Below are positions 1-7,199 of a DNA stretch of 32,084 nucleotides, piece after piece. The position numbers were made by a program, and so were the translations under genes. Within the stretch, counting starts at the first letter, position 1; every line of letters starts with the position of its first letter. Source of the DNA: an uncultured Chloroflexota bacterium (GTDB lineage: Bacteria; Chloroflexota; Dehalococcoidia; CAUJGQ01); contig CALFMN010000064.1 in NCBI GenBank assembly GCA_937879875.1, positions 1 to 32,084 on the forward strand, written 5' to 3'. The notes under the pieces are model-generated. The model did not search any database. It had not been told where the DNA came from and was given only the letters and a program-made list of their open reading frames with translations.

Positions 1-58
1 CTCCATCCCCCGACGTGGTCACCTTTACGTCGGTTTCGGAGGAACGAGTCGCACGCTT
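1..58 (-). other. 5' part of a probable group I intron in the tRNA anticodon loop
   Basis: The intron begins immediately after the anticodon. The exon CAT (61-59) can pair with GTG at 54-52 across the loop AAGC, giving a short P1 helix whose last exon U faces a G, the group I 5' splice-site hallmark. Downstream, CCGACGT (33-27) pairs with ACGTCGG (16-10) as a 7-bp P2-like hairpin with a 10-nt loop, followed by GGGATGGAG at the window edge. From memory, this order (CAU/GUG P1, P2 hairpin, GGATGG before P3) resembles the small intron in the Azoarcus tRNA-Ile(CAU) gene. P3 to P9 and the 3' splice site are outside the window, so the class is inferred from the 5' end only. Confidence 0.55.
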
Positions 59-93
59 ATGAGTCCCCTGCTCTACCGCTGAGCTACCCTGCC
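1..93 (-). tRNA. tRNA with CAU anticodon (Met or Ile2), 5' half, interrupted by an intron
   Basis: Read on the minus strand from 93, the sequence folds as the 5' half of a tRNA. It has a 7-nt acceptor strand GGCAGGG, then TA, a D-arm GCTC-AGCGGTA-GAGC, an A, an anticodon 5' strand GGGGA, and loop CT followed by anticodon CAT at 61-59. In an uninterrupted gene AA plus a TCCCC strand should follow. Instead the sequence runs AAGCGTGCGACTCG and continues without a partner strand to the window edge. The 3' half (anticodon 3' strand, T-arm, acceptor 3' strand) must lie beyond position 1. CAU could belong to elongator Met or to the Ile tRNA modified at the wobble C; the missing T-arm and discriminator prevent a choice. 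Initiator is less likely because the first base does not give the usual C1 mismatch. A promoter lies just upstream. Confidence 0.7.
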
Positions 94-104
94 AGGTGCA
101 CATG

Positions 105-134
105 ATCGTAGCAAGGCGCCGCGCGGGGCGTCAA
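105..134 (-). promoter_or_regulatory. promoter of the tRNA gene
   Basis: On the minus strand TTGACG (134-129) and TACGAT (110-105) are separated by 18 nt. The -10 box ends 12 nt before the first tRNA base at 93, so transcription would start a few bases upstream of the mature 5' end. This supports the tRNA being an active gene rather than a chance match. Confidence 0.55.
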
Positions 135-159
135 ACCCGGCGAGGCCGGCGCGAAGCGG

Positions 160-1365
160 CTACCCCCAGCGCGGCTCGGCGGTCAGGTCGATGCCGAGCG
201 CGGCCTTGCCCAGCCACTCGCGCGTCACGTCCTGGCTGATCGGATGAAATGTGCCGGCGCGCACGTCGCGGTAGTAGCGCTCCAGCGGCGTGCGCTTATA
301 TATGCCCAGGCCGCCGACGATGCCCATCGCCTTGTTCACGACCTCGATCGCGTTGGGCGTGGCGAAGTACTTCGGCTGCAGCAGCCGCACGATGCCCTCC
401 ATCGCGTGGTGTTCGCCGCGCAGCCATTCCTCCGCGACGGTGTGCGTCAGCGCCCGCGCCGTGGCCAGCATCACGTCCATGTCCGCCAGCGCGAACTGCA
501 CGGCGGGCATGTGCGCGATGCTGCGCGCCAGCACCGAGGGCCGCCGCTGCTTCGCGTACTCGACCGCGAAGTTGCGCGCCGCCATGGCAACGCCCGTGTA
601 GACGGAGGCGATGCTGACGCTGAACCAGGCGAACAGCGCCAGGCCGCGCTCGTCGAAGTTGCCCGGCGGCCGCTTCTCGACCAGCATCATCTCCGGCACG
701 AGGCAGTCCGTCAGCTTCAGGTCGTGGCTGCCGGTCGCGCGCATGCCCAGCGCGTCCCACGTCTCGATAATCTCCAGCCCCGGCGTGCCTTTGGGAATGG
801 CGAAGGTGCCGACTTCGTCGGGCGCGCCGTCCGCGCCGGGCACGGTGGCGCTGACGAGGAAGAAGTTCATCGCCGGGGCCATGCTGGCGAACATCTTGCG
901 GCCGTTGAGCCTGTAGCCGCCGGGCATGTGCTCGGCCTCCGTCACCGGAAAGCCCCAGTTGCCGCCCGACTCGGGCTCGGTGAGGCTGCCACCCAGCAGC
1001 CAGCCGTTGTCGGCCACCGACTTGAGCAGCAGCTGCCGCGCCGGGTCGTCGGGGATGCCGCCTTCGAACAGGGCGCCGATGCCGAACAGGTGCATGTTGA
1101 CGGCCACTGCCGTGGCGCCGTCGCCCCGGGCCAGCCGCTCCTGGCAGTGCGCGAAGTCGAGCAGGCTGGCGCCGAGCCCGCCCAGGCTTTCGGGTATCGT
1201 CAGCGCCAGATACTTCGTCTCGCGCATCTTCGCGAAGTTCTCGAAGGGAAAGGTGTTGTCGCGGTCGTGCTCGGCGGCGCGGGTGGCGAAATCGTCCGCC
1301 AGCTCACCGGCGAGGGAAACGAGCCGTTTACGCCTTGCCACTACTGGATTCACGATGGTGGTCAT
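160..1365 (-). CDS. acyl-CoA dehydrogenase family flavoprotein
   Basis: This 401-residue protein has the three-part acyl-CoA dehydrogenase fold in order. The helical N-terminal domain includes IPESLGGLGASLLDF, the middle beta domain carries the flavin/substrate stretch LTEPESGGNWGF and the family signature MRATGSHDL, and the helical C-terminal domain ends with GIVGGLGIYKRTPLERYYRD. Members oxidise acyl-CoA thioesters with FAD, or act as flavin monooxygenases of the DszC/HsaA type. The sequence alone does not separate these, and the RYYRDVR ending occurs in both. The ATG at 1363-1365 follows an AGGCAGG-like ribosome site. It is a single-gene unit with its own promoter, reading toward the tRNA. 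The expected location is cytosolic. Substrate unknown. Confidence 0.85.
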   Translation of the reverse strand: MTTIVNPVVARRKRLVSLAGELADDFATRAAEHDRDNTFPFENFAKMRETKYLALTIPESLGGLGASLLDFAHCQERLARGDGATAVAVNMHLFGIGALFEGGIPDDPARQLLLKSVADNGWLLGGSLTEPESGGNWGFPVTEAEHMPGGYRLNGRKMFASMAPAMNFFLVSATVPGADGAPDEVGTFAIPKGTPGLEIIETWDALGMRATGSHDLKLTDCLVPEMMLVEKRPPGNFDERGLALFAWFSVSIASVYTGVAMAARNFAVEYAKQRRPSVLARSIAHMPAVQFALADMDVMLATARALTHTVAEEWLRGEHHAMEGIVRLLQPKYFATPNAIEVVNKAMGIVGGLGIYKRTPLERYYRDVRAGTFHPISQDVTREWLGKAALGIDLTAEPRWG

Positions 1366-1407
1366 GCAACCTGCCTCTGCGCCAAAGGCGGCGCGGCCTC
1401 TGCCTTG

Positions 1408-1437
1408 AGTCTAGTAAGCGTTCGTTTGAGCGGTCAA
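1408..1437 (-). promoter_or_regulatory. promoter of the acyl-CoA dehydrogenase family gene
   Basis: On the minus strand TTGACC (1437-1432) and TAGACT (1413-1408) are 18 nt apart, about 43 nt upstream of the ATG at 1365. The spacer contains AAACGAACGCTT, a partly symmetrical sequence that could bind a repressor; that part is speculation. Confidence 0.45.
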
Positions 1438-1533
1438 TCGCAGGGTGTACGGCGGCGCCTGCCGGTGACCACCATCGGGCGGAGACCAACGGCTCTGGTA
1501 GTTTCGCCGAACTCGGGGGCGACATCCACCGAC

Positions 1534-1560
1534 TTGACAAAACAAGGTATACCGTACACG
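1534..1560 (+). promoter_or_regulatory. possible promoter/operator region of the restriction-modification genes
   Basis: A consensus -35 box TTGACA (1534-1539) is followed by the palindrome GGTATACC (1547-1554) and then GTACACGGTGCAC. No good -10 box lies at the standard distance; TACACG at 1555 would need a 15-nt spacer. The palindrome overlapping the would-be core promoter is the kind of site a ribbon-helix-helix autorepressor could use. Weak call. Confidence 0.25.
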
Positions 1561-1619
1561 GTGCACGCCAGTTAGTTTGAGCCCAGGGGAGATCCCCGCC
1601 TGCTGCAAAGGCAAGACTG

Positions 1620-1850
1620 ATGCCGGCGAGACGCGGCGCCAACCGACCCCGATCCCGACCTAACAGCGACGGGCTGAATCGTGCCGATGCCCGCTCGCCC
1701 AGCACGAGTTGGGAAGAGCAGCACCAACGAGTGACTTTTCATTGCCCGGTGGCCCTGCTCAAAGCCATCGAAGCGGACATGGCTCGATCGGGGCGGAGCA
1801 AGAGCCGCGTCATCGTAGATGCACTCGATGAACATCTGAGGAACCGATGA
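1620..1850 (+). CDS. small ribbon-helix-helix (CopG/MetJ-like) DNA-binding protein
   Basis: A 76-residue protein. The first 36 residues are basic and low in complexity. Residues 37-76 form a ribbon-helix-helix: a beta strand RVTFHCP, then helix ALLKAIEADMARSG, then the turn and second helix RSKSRVIVDALDEHL. Such dimers bind short palindromes and usually repress their own operon. The TGA at 1848-1850 overlaps the methyltransferase ATG at 1847-1849 (ATGA), so the two are almost certainly translated from one message. By position it is likely the regulator of the restriction-modification genes. Its base composition, like that of the next two genes, is less GC-rich than the flanks. An antitoxin-type role is possible, but no toxin is next to it. 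Confidence 0.65.
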   Translation: MPARRGANRPRSRPNSDGLNRADARSPSTSWEEQHQRVTFHCPVALLKAIEADMARSGRSKSRVIVDALDEHLRNR

Positions 1851-3580
1851 AAGTTACACTGATCGATTTTGACGAACTCGACCTCGAACAAGGATCCGGA
1901 GCCGTAGCTCCTGCCCCAGAGTCAGATCAGCAACCGTATGGTTCGACTCGTGCAATTGCAAACGGCGTCACGGCACCAATGGCCGACGGGTCCGTGAAGA
2001 AGCTTCGCGGAGGCTACTATACGCCGAAACCGATAGCCGATTTCTTAGCCGCATGGGGAATCGTGAGTCCGACTGCCAGTGTGCTTGAGCCTAGTGCCGG
2101 TGACGGTGCTTTGGTTGCAGCAGCTGCGGAGCGGCTCGATGAGCGTGGCTCTATCACCGCGATCGAGATCGAGGTCCAAGAGGCGCTAAAGGCCCAGGTG
2201 AAAGGAGGTGCCAGAGCCCTCGTCTTCATTGGTGACTTCTTCGAGTGGTTTCTCGAATCCCGCGCAGACGGCACGTTTGACACCGTAATCGCCAATCCCC
2301 CATTCATCCGATATCAAAGCTTTCCTGAACGGTATCGCAGGGCGGCCTTCCGCCTTATGCAGGAAGAAGGGCTGCACCCCTCCCGACTGACCAACGCTTG
2401 GGTTCCGTTCGTCGTCGGTGCCACCAGAGCCCTGCGGCCGGGAGGCCGCCTCGCTCTCGTACTGCCTGCGGAGCTGCTACAAGTTACCTACGCAGCGGAG
2501 CTACGCGGATACTTGGCACGCCGTTATTCGGAGCTAACCGTCGTCACGTTCAGGCGCCTCACATTCGCTGGAATTCAACAGGAAACGATATTACTACTGG
2601 GTGTACGCCGTGAGAGTACGGCCGCCAAGATGTCGTTCATGGAACTGACGGACTCCGCTGATCTCGATTTTTCCTCGGTCACCGCCGCCGAACGAGTGGA
2701 GGTTGACCTTGACCATGCACGAGAGAAGTGGACCCAATATTACCTGACCACACGTGAGCTTGGTCTGGTCCGTGAGCTCGAATGCGCCGACATCTTTGGC
2801 CGGCTGGGGGACGTTGCCGAGATTGATGTCGGAATAGTTACCGGCCGCAATGAGTTTTTCGTGATGACGAAGTCGGAGGCCGATTCACGTGGCCTCACCC
2901 CCTGGTGCGTGCCGCTGATCGGCCGGTCGGCACAGATCTCGGGGTTGGCCCTGCGACAGGCAGATTGGGTTGGCTTGTCAGAGGCAGGAACCAAGAGCCT
3001 GTTGTTGAATGTCGGCGACCTGCCTATGGAGCGCCTCCCGCGTGCAGTCCAGAACTACATTCGCAATGGAGAGTTGGCGGGATTCCATGAGGGCTATAAG
3101 TGCGCTATCCGTCTACCGCACTGGTGGAAGATACCGTCTGCGTGGATTCCTGATGCGTTCTTACTGCGACAGATCCATGACGCGCCCCGGATAGTTGCAA
3201 ACGATACGGACGCGACATGCACCGACACGATCCATCGAGTGCGGCTTAAGCAAGGTATCGATAAACACTGGCTTGCAAGCGTTTCCATCAACTCCCTGAC
3301 GCTTGCGTTTTCAGAGGTTCGGGGACGCAGCTACGGTGGAGGCGTGCTCGAGCTTGAGCCAACGGAAGCCGAAGGACTACCGTTTCCCAAGCCAGGCCGC
3401 TACTCTCCGCCCTTAGCTGAACTCGATGCCTGCATGCGGAGCCATGGCACAGTACCGGTTCTAGAGGTCGTGGACGGCCACATACTCCGTGGCGCAGGCC
3501 TGAGTACTGCCGACATAGCGTCACTCCGAACGATCTGGGAGAAGCTTCGACAGCGCCGGGCAGCGCGACGCAAGGGCTAG
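1847..3580 (+). CDS. N6-adenine DNA methyltransferase, gamma type (Eco57I/TaqI-like)
   Basis: A 577-residue protein with the amino-methyltransferase motifs in gamma order. The N-terminal motif X region is GGYYTPKPIADFL (about residues 55-67). S-adenosylmethionine motif I is VLEPSAGDGALV (79-90) and catalytic motif IV is NPPF (150-153, preceded by FDTVIA). The remainder is a long target-recognition region with the block VGIVTGRNEFFVM. It would methylate adenine in a specific DNA site. Overlap with the regulator (ATGA) and a GAGGAA ribosome site give translational coupling. Its stop TAG (3578-3580) shares the palindrome CTAG with the stop of the convergent gene. Composition is visibly less GC-rich than the neighbours, which suggests transfer. 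The recognition sequence cannot be read from the protein. A solitary regulatory methylase is possible if the neighbour is not a nuclease. Confidence 0.9.
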   Translation: MKVTLIDFDELDLEQGSGAVAPAPESDQQPYGSTRAIANGVTAPMADGSVKKLRGGYYTPKPIADFLAAWGIVSPTASVLEPSAGDGALVAAAAERLDERGSITAIEIEVQEALKAQVKGGARALVFIGDFFEWFLESRADGTFDTVIANPPFIRYQSFPERYRRAAFRLMQEEGLHPSRLTNAWVPFVVGATRALRPGGRLALVLPAELLQVTYAAELRGYLARRYSELTVVTFRRLTFAGIQQETILLLGVRRESTAAKMSFMELTDSADLDFSSVTAAERVEVDLDHAREKWTQYYLTTRELGLVRELECADIFGRLGDVAEIDVGIVTGRNEFFVMTKSEADSRGLTPWCVPLIGRSAQISGLALRQADWVGLSEAGTKSLLLNVGDLPMERLPRAVQNYIRNGELAGFHEGYKCAIRLPHWWKIPSAWIPDAFLLRQIHDAPRIVANDTDATCTDTIHRVRLKQGIDKHWLASVSINSLTLAFSEVRGRSYGGGVLELEPTEAEGLPFPKPGRYSPPLAELDACMRSHGTVPVLEVVDGHILRGAGLSTADIASLRTIWEKLRQRRAARRKG

Positions 3581-4269
3581 TCGGAATGGGGATCCATGCC
3601 GCTATAGCGTGCAAGGTAAATTCGCTCGAGGCTTGACGAAAACCTCTCCAGTCTTGTGGATGAATCGTGCGCAGGTATGCCATCGTCGATAGTGCCTGTG
3701 GCTGGATCCCAGACTACAAGAGATATAACCTCCGCGAGGTGCGCTGGATCGTTGGTCATCTCGCGCTTGGCAAGCCGCTCAAGCGTTCCTATCAATGCGG
3801 ATCGTTGACGTCCTGCCAAGCAGGGACTCGGCACAATCACCATAAACGCGACAACTGCATATGGAAATCGGCTATGAACTGATGAAGCCTCGGTCGCCAA
3901 GTCATTTATCATGTTCTGGTAGTTCTTCTGTATGCTTTTGCGGTCGTTCAGCGTCTTGCTATCAAATGCAATCCTAACACCGTCCGGTCGATAGCCGACG
4001 TCGAAATTCTGGGGACGGATACCCCCGATAATTCGCACTGGTCCGACCTCCACGCAATCAGGGGACGGCGGGTTCAATGCAGAGGATTTGACACGTGTCG
4101 GGGGGCCGTTGCCTAGCATCGCGGACAGTGCTACGCCAACTGCTTGGTCGAAGAGTTCTCCCAGTTGGCCCGACGAATATGGAGGGGTGCGGCTGAGATT
4201 CTGACCATTCGCCTGCCAAGCTTGTCCAAACTGGGCGAGCTGGGCAGCGTCGATCACGACCGCGGGCAT
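3577..4269 (-). CDS. putative type II restriction endonuclease with a PD-(D/E)xK-like core
   Basis: A 230-residue protein starting at MPAVVIDAAQ; a frame extension upstream to 4344 lacks a better start and does not look homologous. The candidate nuclease core is PQNFDVGYRPDGVRIAFDSK. Asp90 is followed 13 residues later by Asp103-Ser-Lys105, matching the spacing of D-x(n)-(D/E)-x-K nucleases, and an acidic helix residue Glu39 lies upstream in GQLGELFDQAV. The block AFDSKTLNDRKSIQKNYQNMI then continues as a long helix. I do not recognise a named family. The gene is convergent to the adenine methyltransferase, their stops share CTAG, and both are in the same less GC-rich island, so the inference is a restriction partner. 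Activity and cut site are unknown. It could instead be an unrelated hypothetical protein. Confidence 0.6.
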   Translation of the reverse strand: MPAVVIDAAQLAQFGQAWQANGQNLSRTPPYSSGQLGELFDQAVGVALSAMLGNGPPTRVKSSALNPPSPDCVEVGPVRIIGGIRPQNFDVGYRPDGVRIAFDSKTLNDRKSIQKNYQNMINDLATEASSVHSRFPYAVVAFMVIVPSPCLAGRQRSALIGTLERLAKREMTNDPAHLAEVISLVVWDPATGTIDDGIPAHDSSTRLERFSSSLERIYLARYSGMDPHSD

Positions 4270-4446
4270 GCTAGACAGTCTAGCCACCGTGCAAGATTGC
4301 CACAGTGGGTGGACATCTGACCAGCCTTGGGCAGCGCCTGCCAATGCGAACCATCGCGTCGATTGCAGGCCGGAACTGCCTTTGCATGCATGCTCATGGT
4401 CAAGGGGTTATCCCTCGGTGCTACAGTCATAGCGAAGGGAGCGGCG

Positions 4447-5214
<768 letters not shown>

Positions 5215-5233
5215 GCGCCGGAGTGTCTTCACA

Positions 5234-6856
5234 ATGCCGGCGTTGATCCTGCGCACGCGGCTGAAGATCTGGCGGCGTTCGCTGCGTGCACGGCGCGGCC
5301 TCTGGCGCTACGGCCCGACCGCCAGCGCGATCATCTATCTGGTTGTCGGCGCCTTCACGCTGCTCTTCGGCGCGGGCATCGCCGCCGCCACGAAAGATCA
5401 ATATCCCGGCCGCGAAACCGATCTGCTGTTGCTGCCGTTTTTGGCGTTGCTGTTGTTCGTGCTGATCAGCGGCATCAGCGTGGCGCTCAACGAGCTGTTC
5501 ATCGCCTCCGATGTCGAGCTGCTGCTGACCGCGCCGCTGCCCGATCGCGTGCTGTTCGCGCTCAAGCTGTTCGATACGCTGTGGCCGTCGCTGCTCACGG
5601 CGGCCTGGGTCTCCTGCTCGCTGGTCGGCTTCGGCATCGGCACGAGCGCGGGGCCGCTGTTCTATGCCGCGGCGCTGCTGGCCTGCCTGCTGCTCACGGG
5701 CCTGCTGACGGCGTTCAACCTGGGCATCGTCTTGCTGCTGGCGCGGGTTTTCCCGGCGCGGCGGCTGCGCGAGGCGGTGCTGCTGGCCGGCAGCGGCCTG
5801 GGCGTGGGCGTGTGGCTGTTCTGGTACGCCTCCAGCCGGCGCGGCCTCTTCAGCCAGGGCTCGCTGGACGAGGTCTCGGCGTTGGGCGGCTGGGTGCGCT
5901 GGACACCACCCGGCTGGGCCGCGTCGCTCGCCGCCGATGCCTACCGCGGCCACTGGCTGCAAGCCGGAGCAGGGCTGATCGCACTGGCCGGCGCGCTCGC
6001 CGTGCTCAGTGCCGTCGCCTACACGCTGTTCACCCGCGTCTTCCTCAGCGGCTGGTCGAGCGCCCGCGAGGCCGGCGCACGCCGCCGCCGCACCCGCACC
6101 GCCGAGCCCGCGCGCACGCATTCCGTCGCCCTCTCGGTCGCGATCAAAGACTGGCGTACGACCGTGCGCGACTGGCCCTATCTGAGCACGCTGCTGCCAT
6201 CGCTGGCCTACGCGATCGGCTACCCCTTCATTCTCTTCCGCCTGCCCACCGGCCATGACGCGGCCGCTCACTGGCTCAGCATCGCGCCGCTGCCGATCGT
6301 GCCGCTGCTGATGACCTCGGCGCCCGCGCTGGCCGCAGTCAGCCGCGAAGGCGGCGCCTTCGACGTGCTGCGCGCGGCGCCGCTGGGGCCCGGCGGTTTG
6401 CTGCTCGGCAAGACGATCGCCGTCGCCACGCCGGTAGCCGTGCTGACGGCGCTGGCGGGGATGGCGCTCGCCTACCTGCATCAGGCGCCGGCGGGCGCGT
6501 TCGTGGTGGCGGCGCTGGGCGGCGCCTGGCTGGCCGCGGGCTGCAGCGCGGCCGGGGTCGCGGTCGGCGCCTTCCAGCCGCGCTTCGACCAACCCGTCTC
6601 GCGCGGCAGACAGGCCGGTTTCTCCGCCGGCTGCCTGCTCTACATGGCCGTGGCGACGCTATTCATGGCGGGCAGCGTCCTGCTCGCGGCCGTCGCCATC
6701 CTGACCGCGCTGGGCAAGCTCGGCAGCATGGGCGGCCGCGTGGCCCTGCTCGCGCTGGGGCTGGTGCTGTTCATGCTCGGCCTCAGCGCCGTCGTGGCCG
6801 TGGCCGGCGTCGCCCTGGATCGGCTGCGGCGTTTGCTGGAACCGAGCGATGCGTAG
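5234..6856 (+). CDS. ABC-2 type transporter permease subunit
   Basis: A 540-residue polytopic membrane protein. After a basic N-terminus (MPALILRTRLKIWRRSLRAR) come hydrophobic helices including IIYLVVGAFTLLFGAGIAAA, LLLLPFLALLLFVLISG, LLACLLLTGLLTAFNLGIVL and, near the C-terminus, VALLALGLVLFMLGLSAVVA, with a charged loop of repeated Arg in the middle (REAGARRRRTRTAE). It is the membrane partner of the preceding ATPase; together they make a two-gene exporter operon. ATG at 5234 is chosen because it starts the basic leader before the first helix and follows GGAG. The same frame continues upstream inside the ATPase gene, but that part is a shadow. Substrate unknown. Confidence 0.88.
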   Translation: MPALILRTRLKIWRRSLRARRGLWRYGPTASAIIYLVVGAFTLLFGAGIAAATKDQYPGRETDLLLLPFLALLLFVLISGISVALNELFIASDVELLLTAPLPDRVLFALKLFDTLWPSLLTAAWVSCSLVGFGIGTSAGPLFYAAALLACLLLTGLLTAFNLGIVLLLARVFPARRLREAVLLAGSGLGVGVWLFWYASSRRGLFSQGSLDEVSALGGWVRWTPPGWAASLAADAYRGHWLQAGAGLIALAGALAVLSAVAYTLFTRVFLSGWSSAREAGARRRRTRTAEPARTHSVALSVAIKDWRTTVRDWPYLSTLLPSLAYAIGYPFILFRLPTGHDAAAHWLSIAPLPIVPLLMTSAPALAAVSREGGAFDVLRAAPLGPGGLLLGKTIAVATPVAVLTALAGMALAYLHQAPAGAFVVAALGGAWLAAGCSAAGVAVGAFQPRFDQPVSRGRQAGFSAGCLLYMAVATLFMAGSVLLAAVAILTALGKLGSMGGRVALLALGLVLFMLGLSAVVAVAGVALDRLRRLLEPSDA

Positions 6857-6910
6857 GGCAAGGAAGTGCCGTTTCCGGGTATACATGGGCCGTGACGTCG
6901 GCGGCCGCGC

Positions 6911-7129
6911 GGGGCACCTAACCCCGCTTTGGCTGACGCCAAAGCTCCCTTCCCGACACGGGAAGGGTCGGTTGGAGGACGAACGGGCGGGCGGGAGATA
7001 AACCCGCCGATCGTCCCACAAGGACACCCGAGCCCCGCCGCCGTCCCACGCCGCTGGGATCGCTCCGGAAGTCCCTTCCCGTCTCGGGAAGGGACAGACG
7101 CCGCTTGCGGCGTCAGGGTTAGGTGCCCC
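6911..7129. repeat. 219-bp palindromic intergenic element with 14-bp terminal inverted repeats
   Basis: GGGGCACCTAACCC (6911-6924) is perfectly inverted at 7116-7129. Inside each end are further hairpins. CTTTGGC/GCCAAAG and CCCTTCCC/GGGAAGGG lie on the left. A perfect 11-bp stem (7072-7096) and GACGCCGC-TT-GCGGCGTC (7097-7114) lie on the right. The centre is unstructured. There is no open reading frame. It lies between the ABC permease stop and the uvrC promoter and could be a MITE-like unit or a strong terminator. The 6857-7199 gap holds only this and the uvrC promoter. Confidence 0.7.
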
Positions 7130-7162
7130 GCGAGCCGACAGCAGGCCGGACGCGAACGGACG

Positions 7163-7191
7163 TTCAAGATCGCTGCGCCGGGGCGTATACT
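7163..7191 (+). promoter_or_regulatory. uvrC promoter, possibly giving a leaderless message
   Basis: TTCAAG (7163-7168), a 17-nt spacer, and TATACT (7186-7191). The uvrC ATG starts at 7200, only 8 nt after the -10 box, where transcription itself should begin. No Shine-Dalgarno sequence is present between them. Confidence 0.5.
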
Positions 7192-7199
7192 CATTATGT

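Noticed and set aside
244..1575. A 443-codon plus-strand frame
   Set aside because: Antisense to the acyl-CoA dehydrogenase family gene; the His/Arg/Val-rich translation is a shadow.
1620..1850. The RHH protein as antitoxin of a toxin-antitoxin pair
   Set aside because: The overlapping downstream gene is a 577-residue methyltransferase, not a small toxin.
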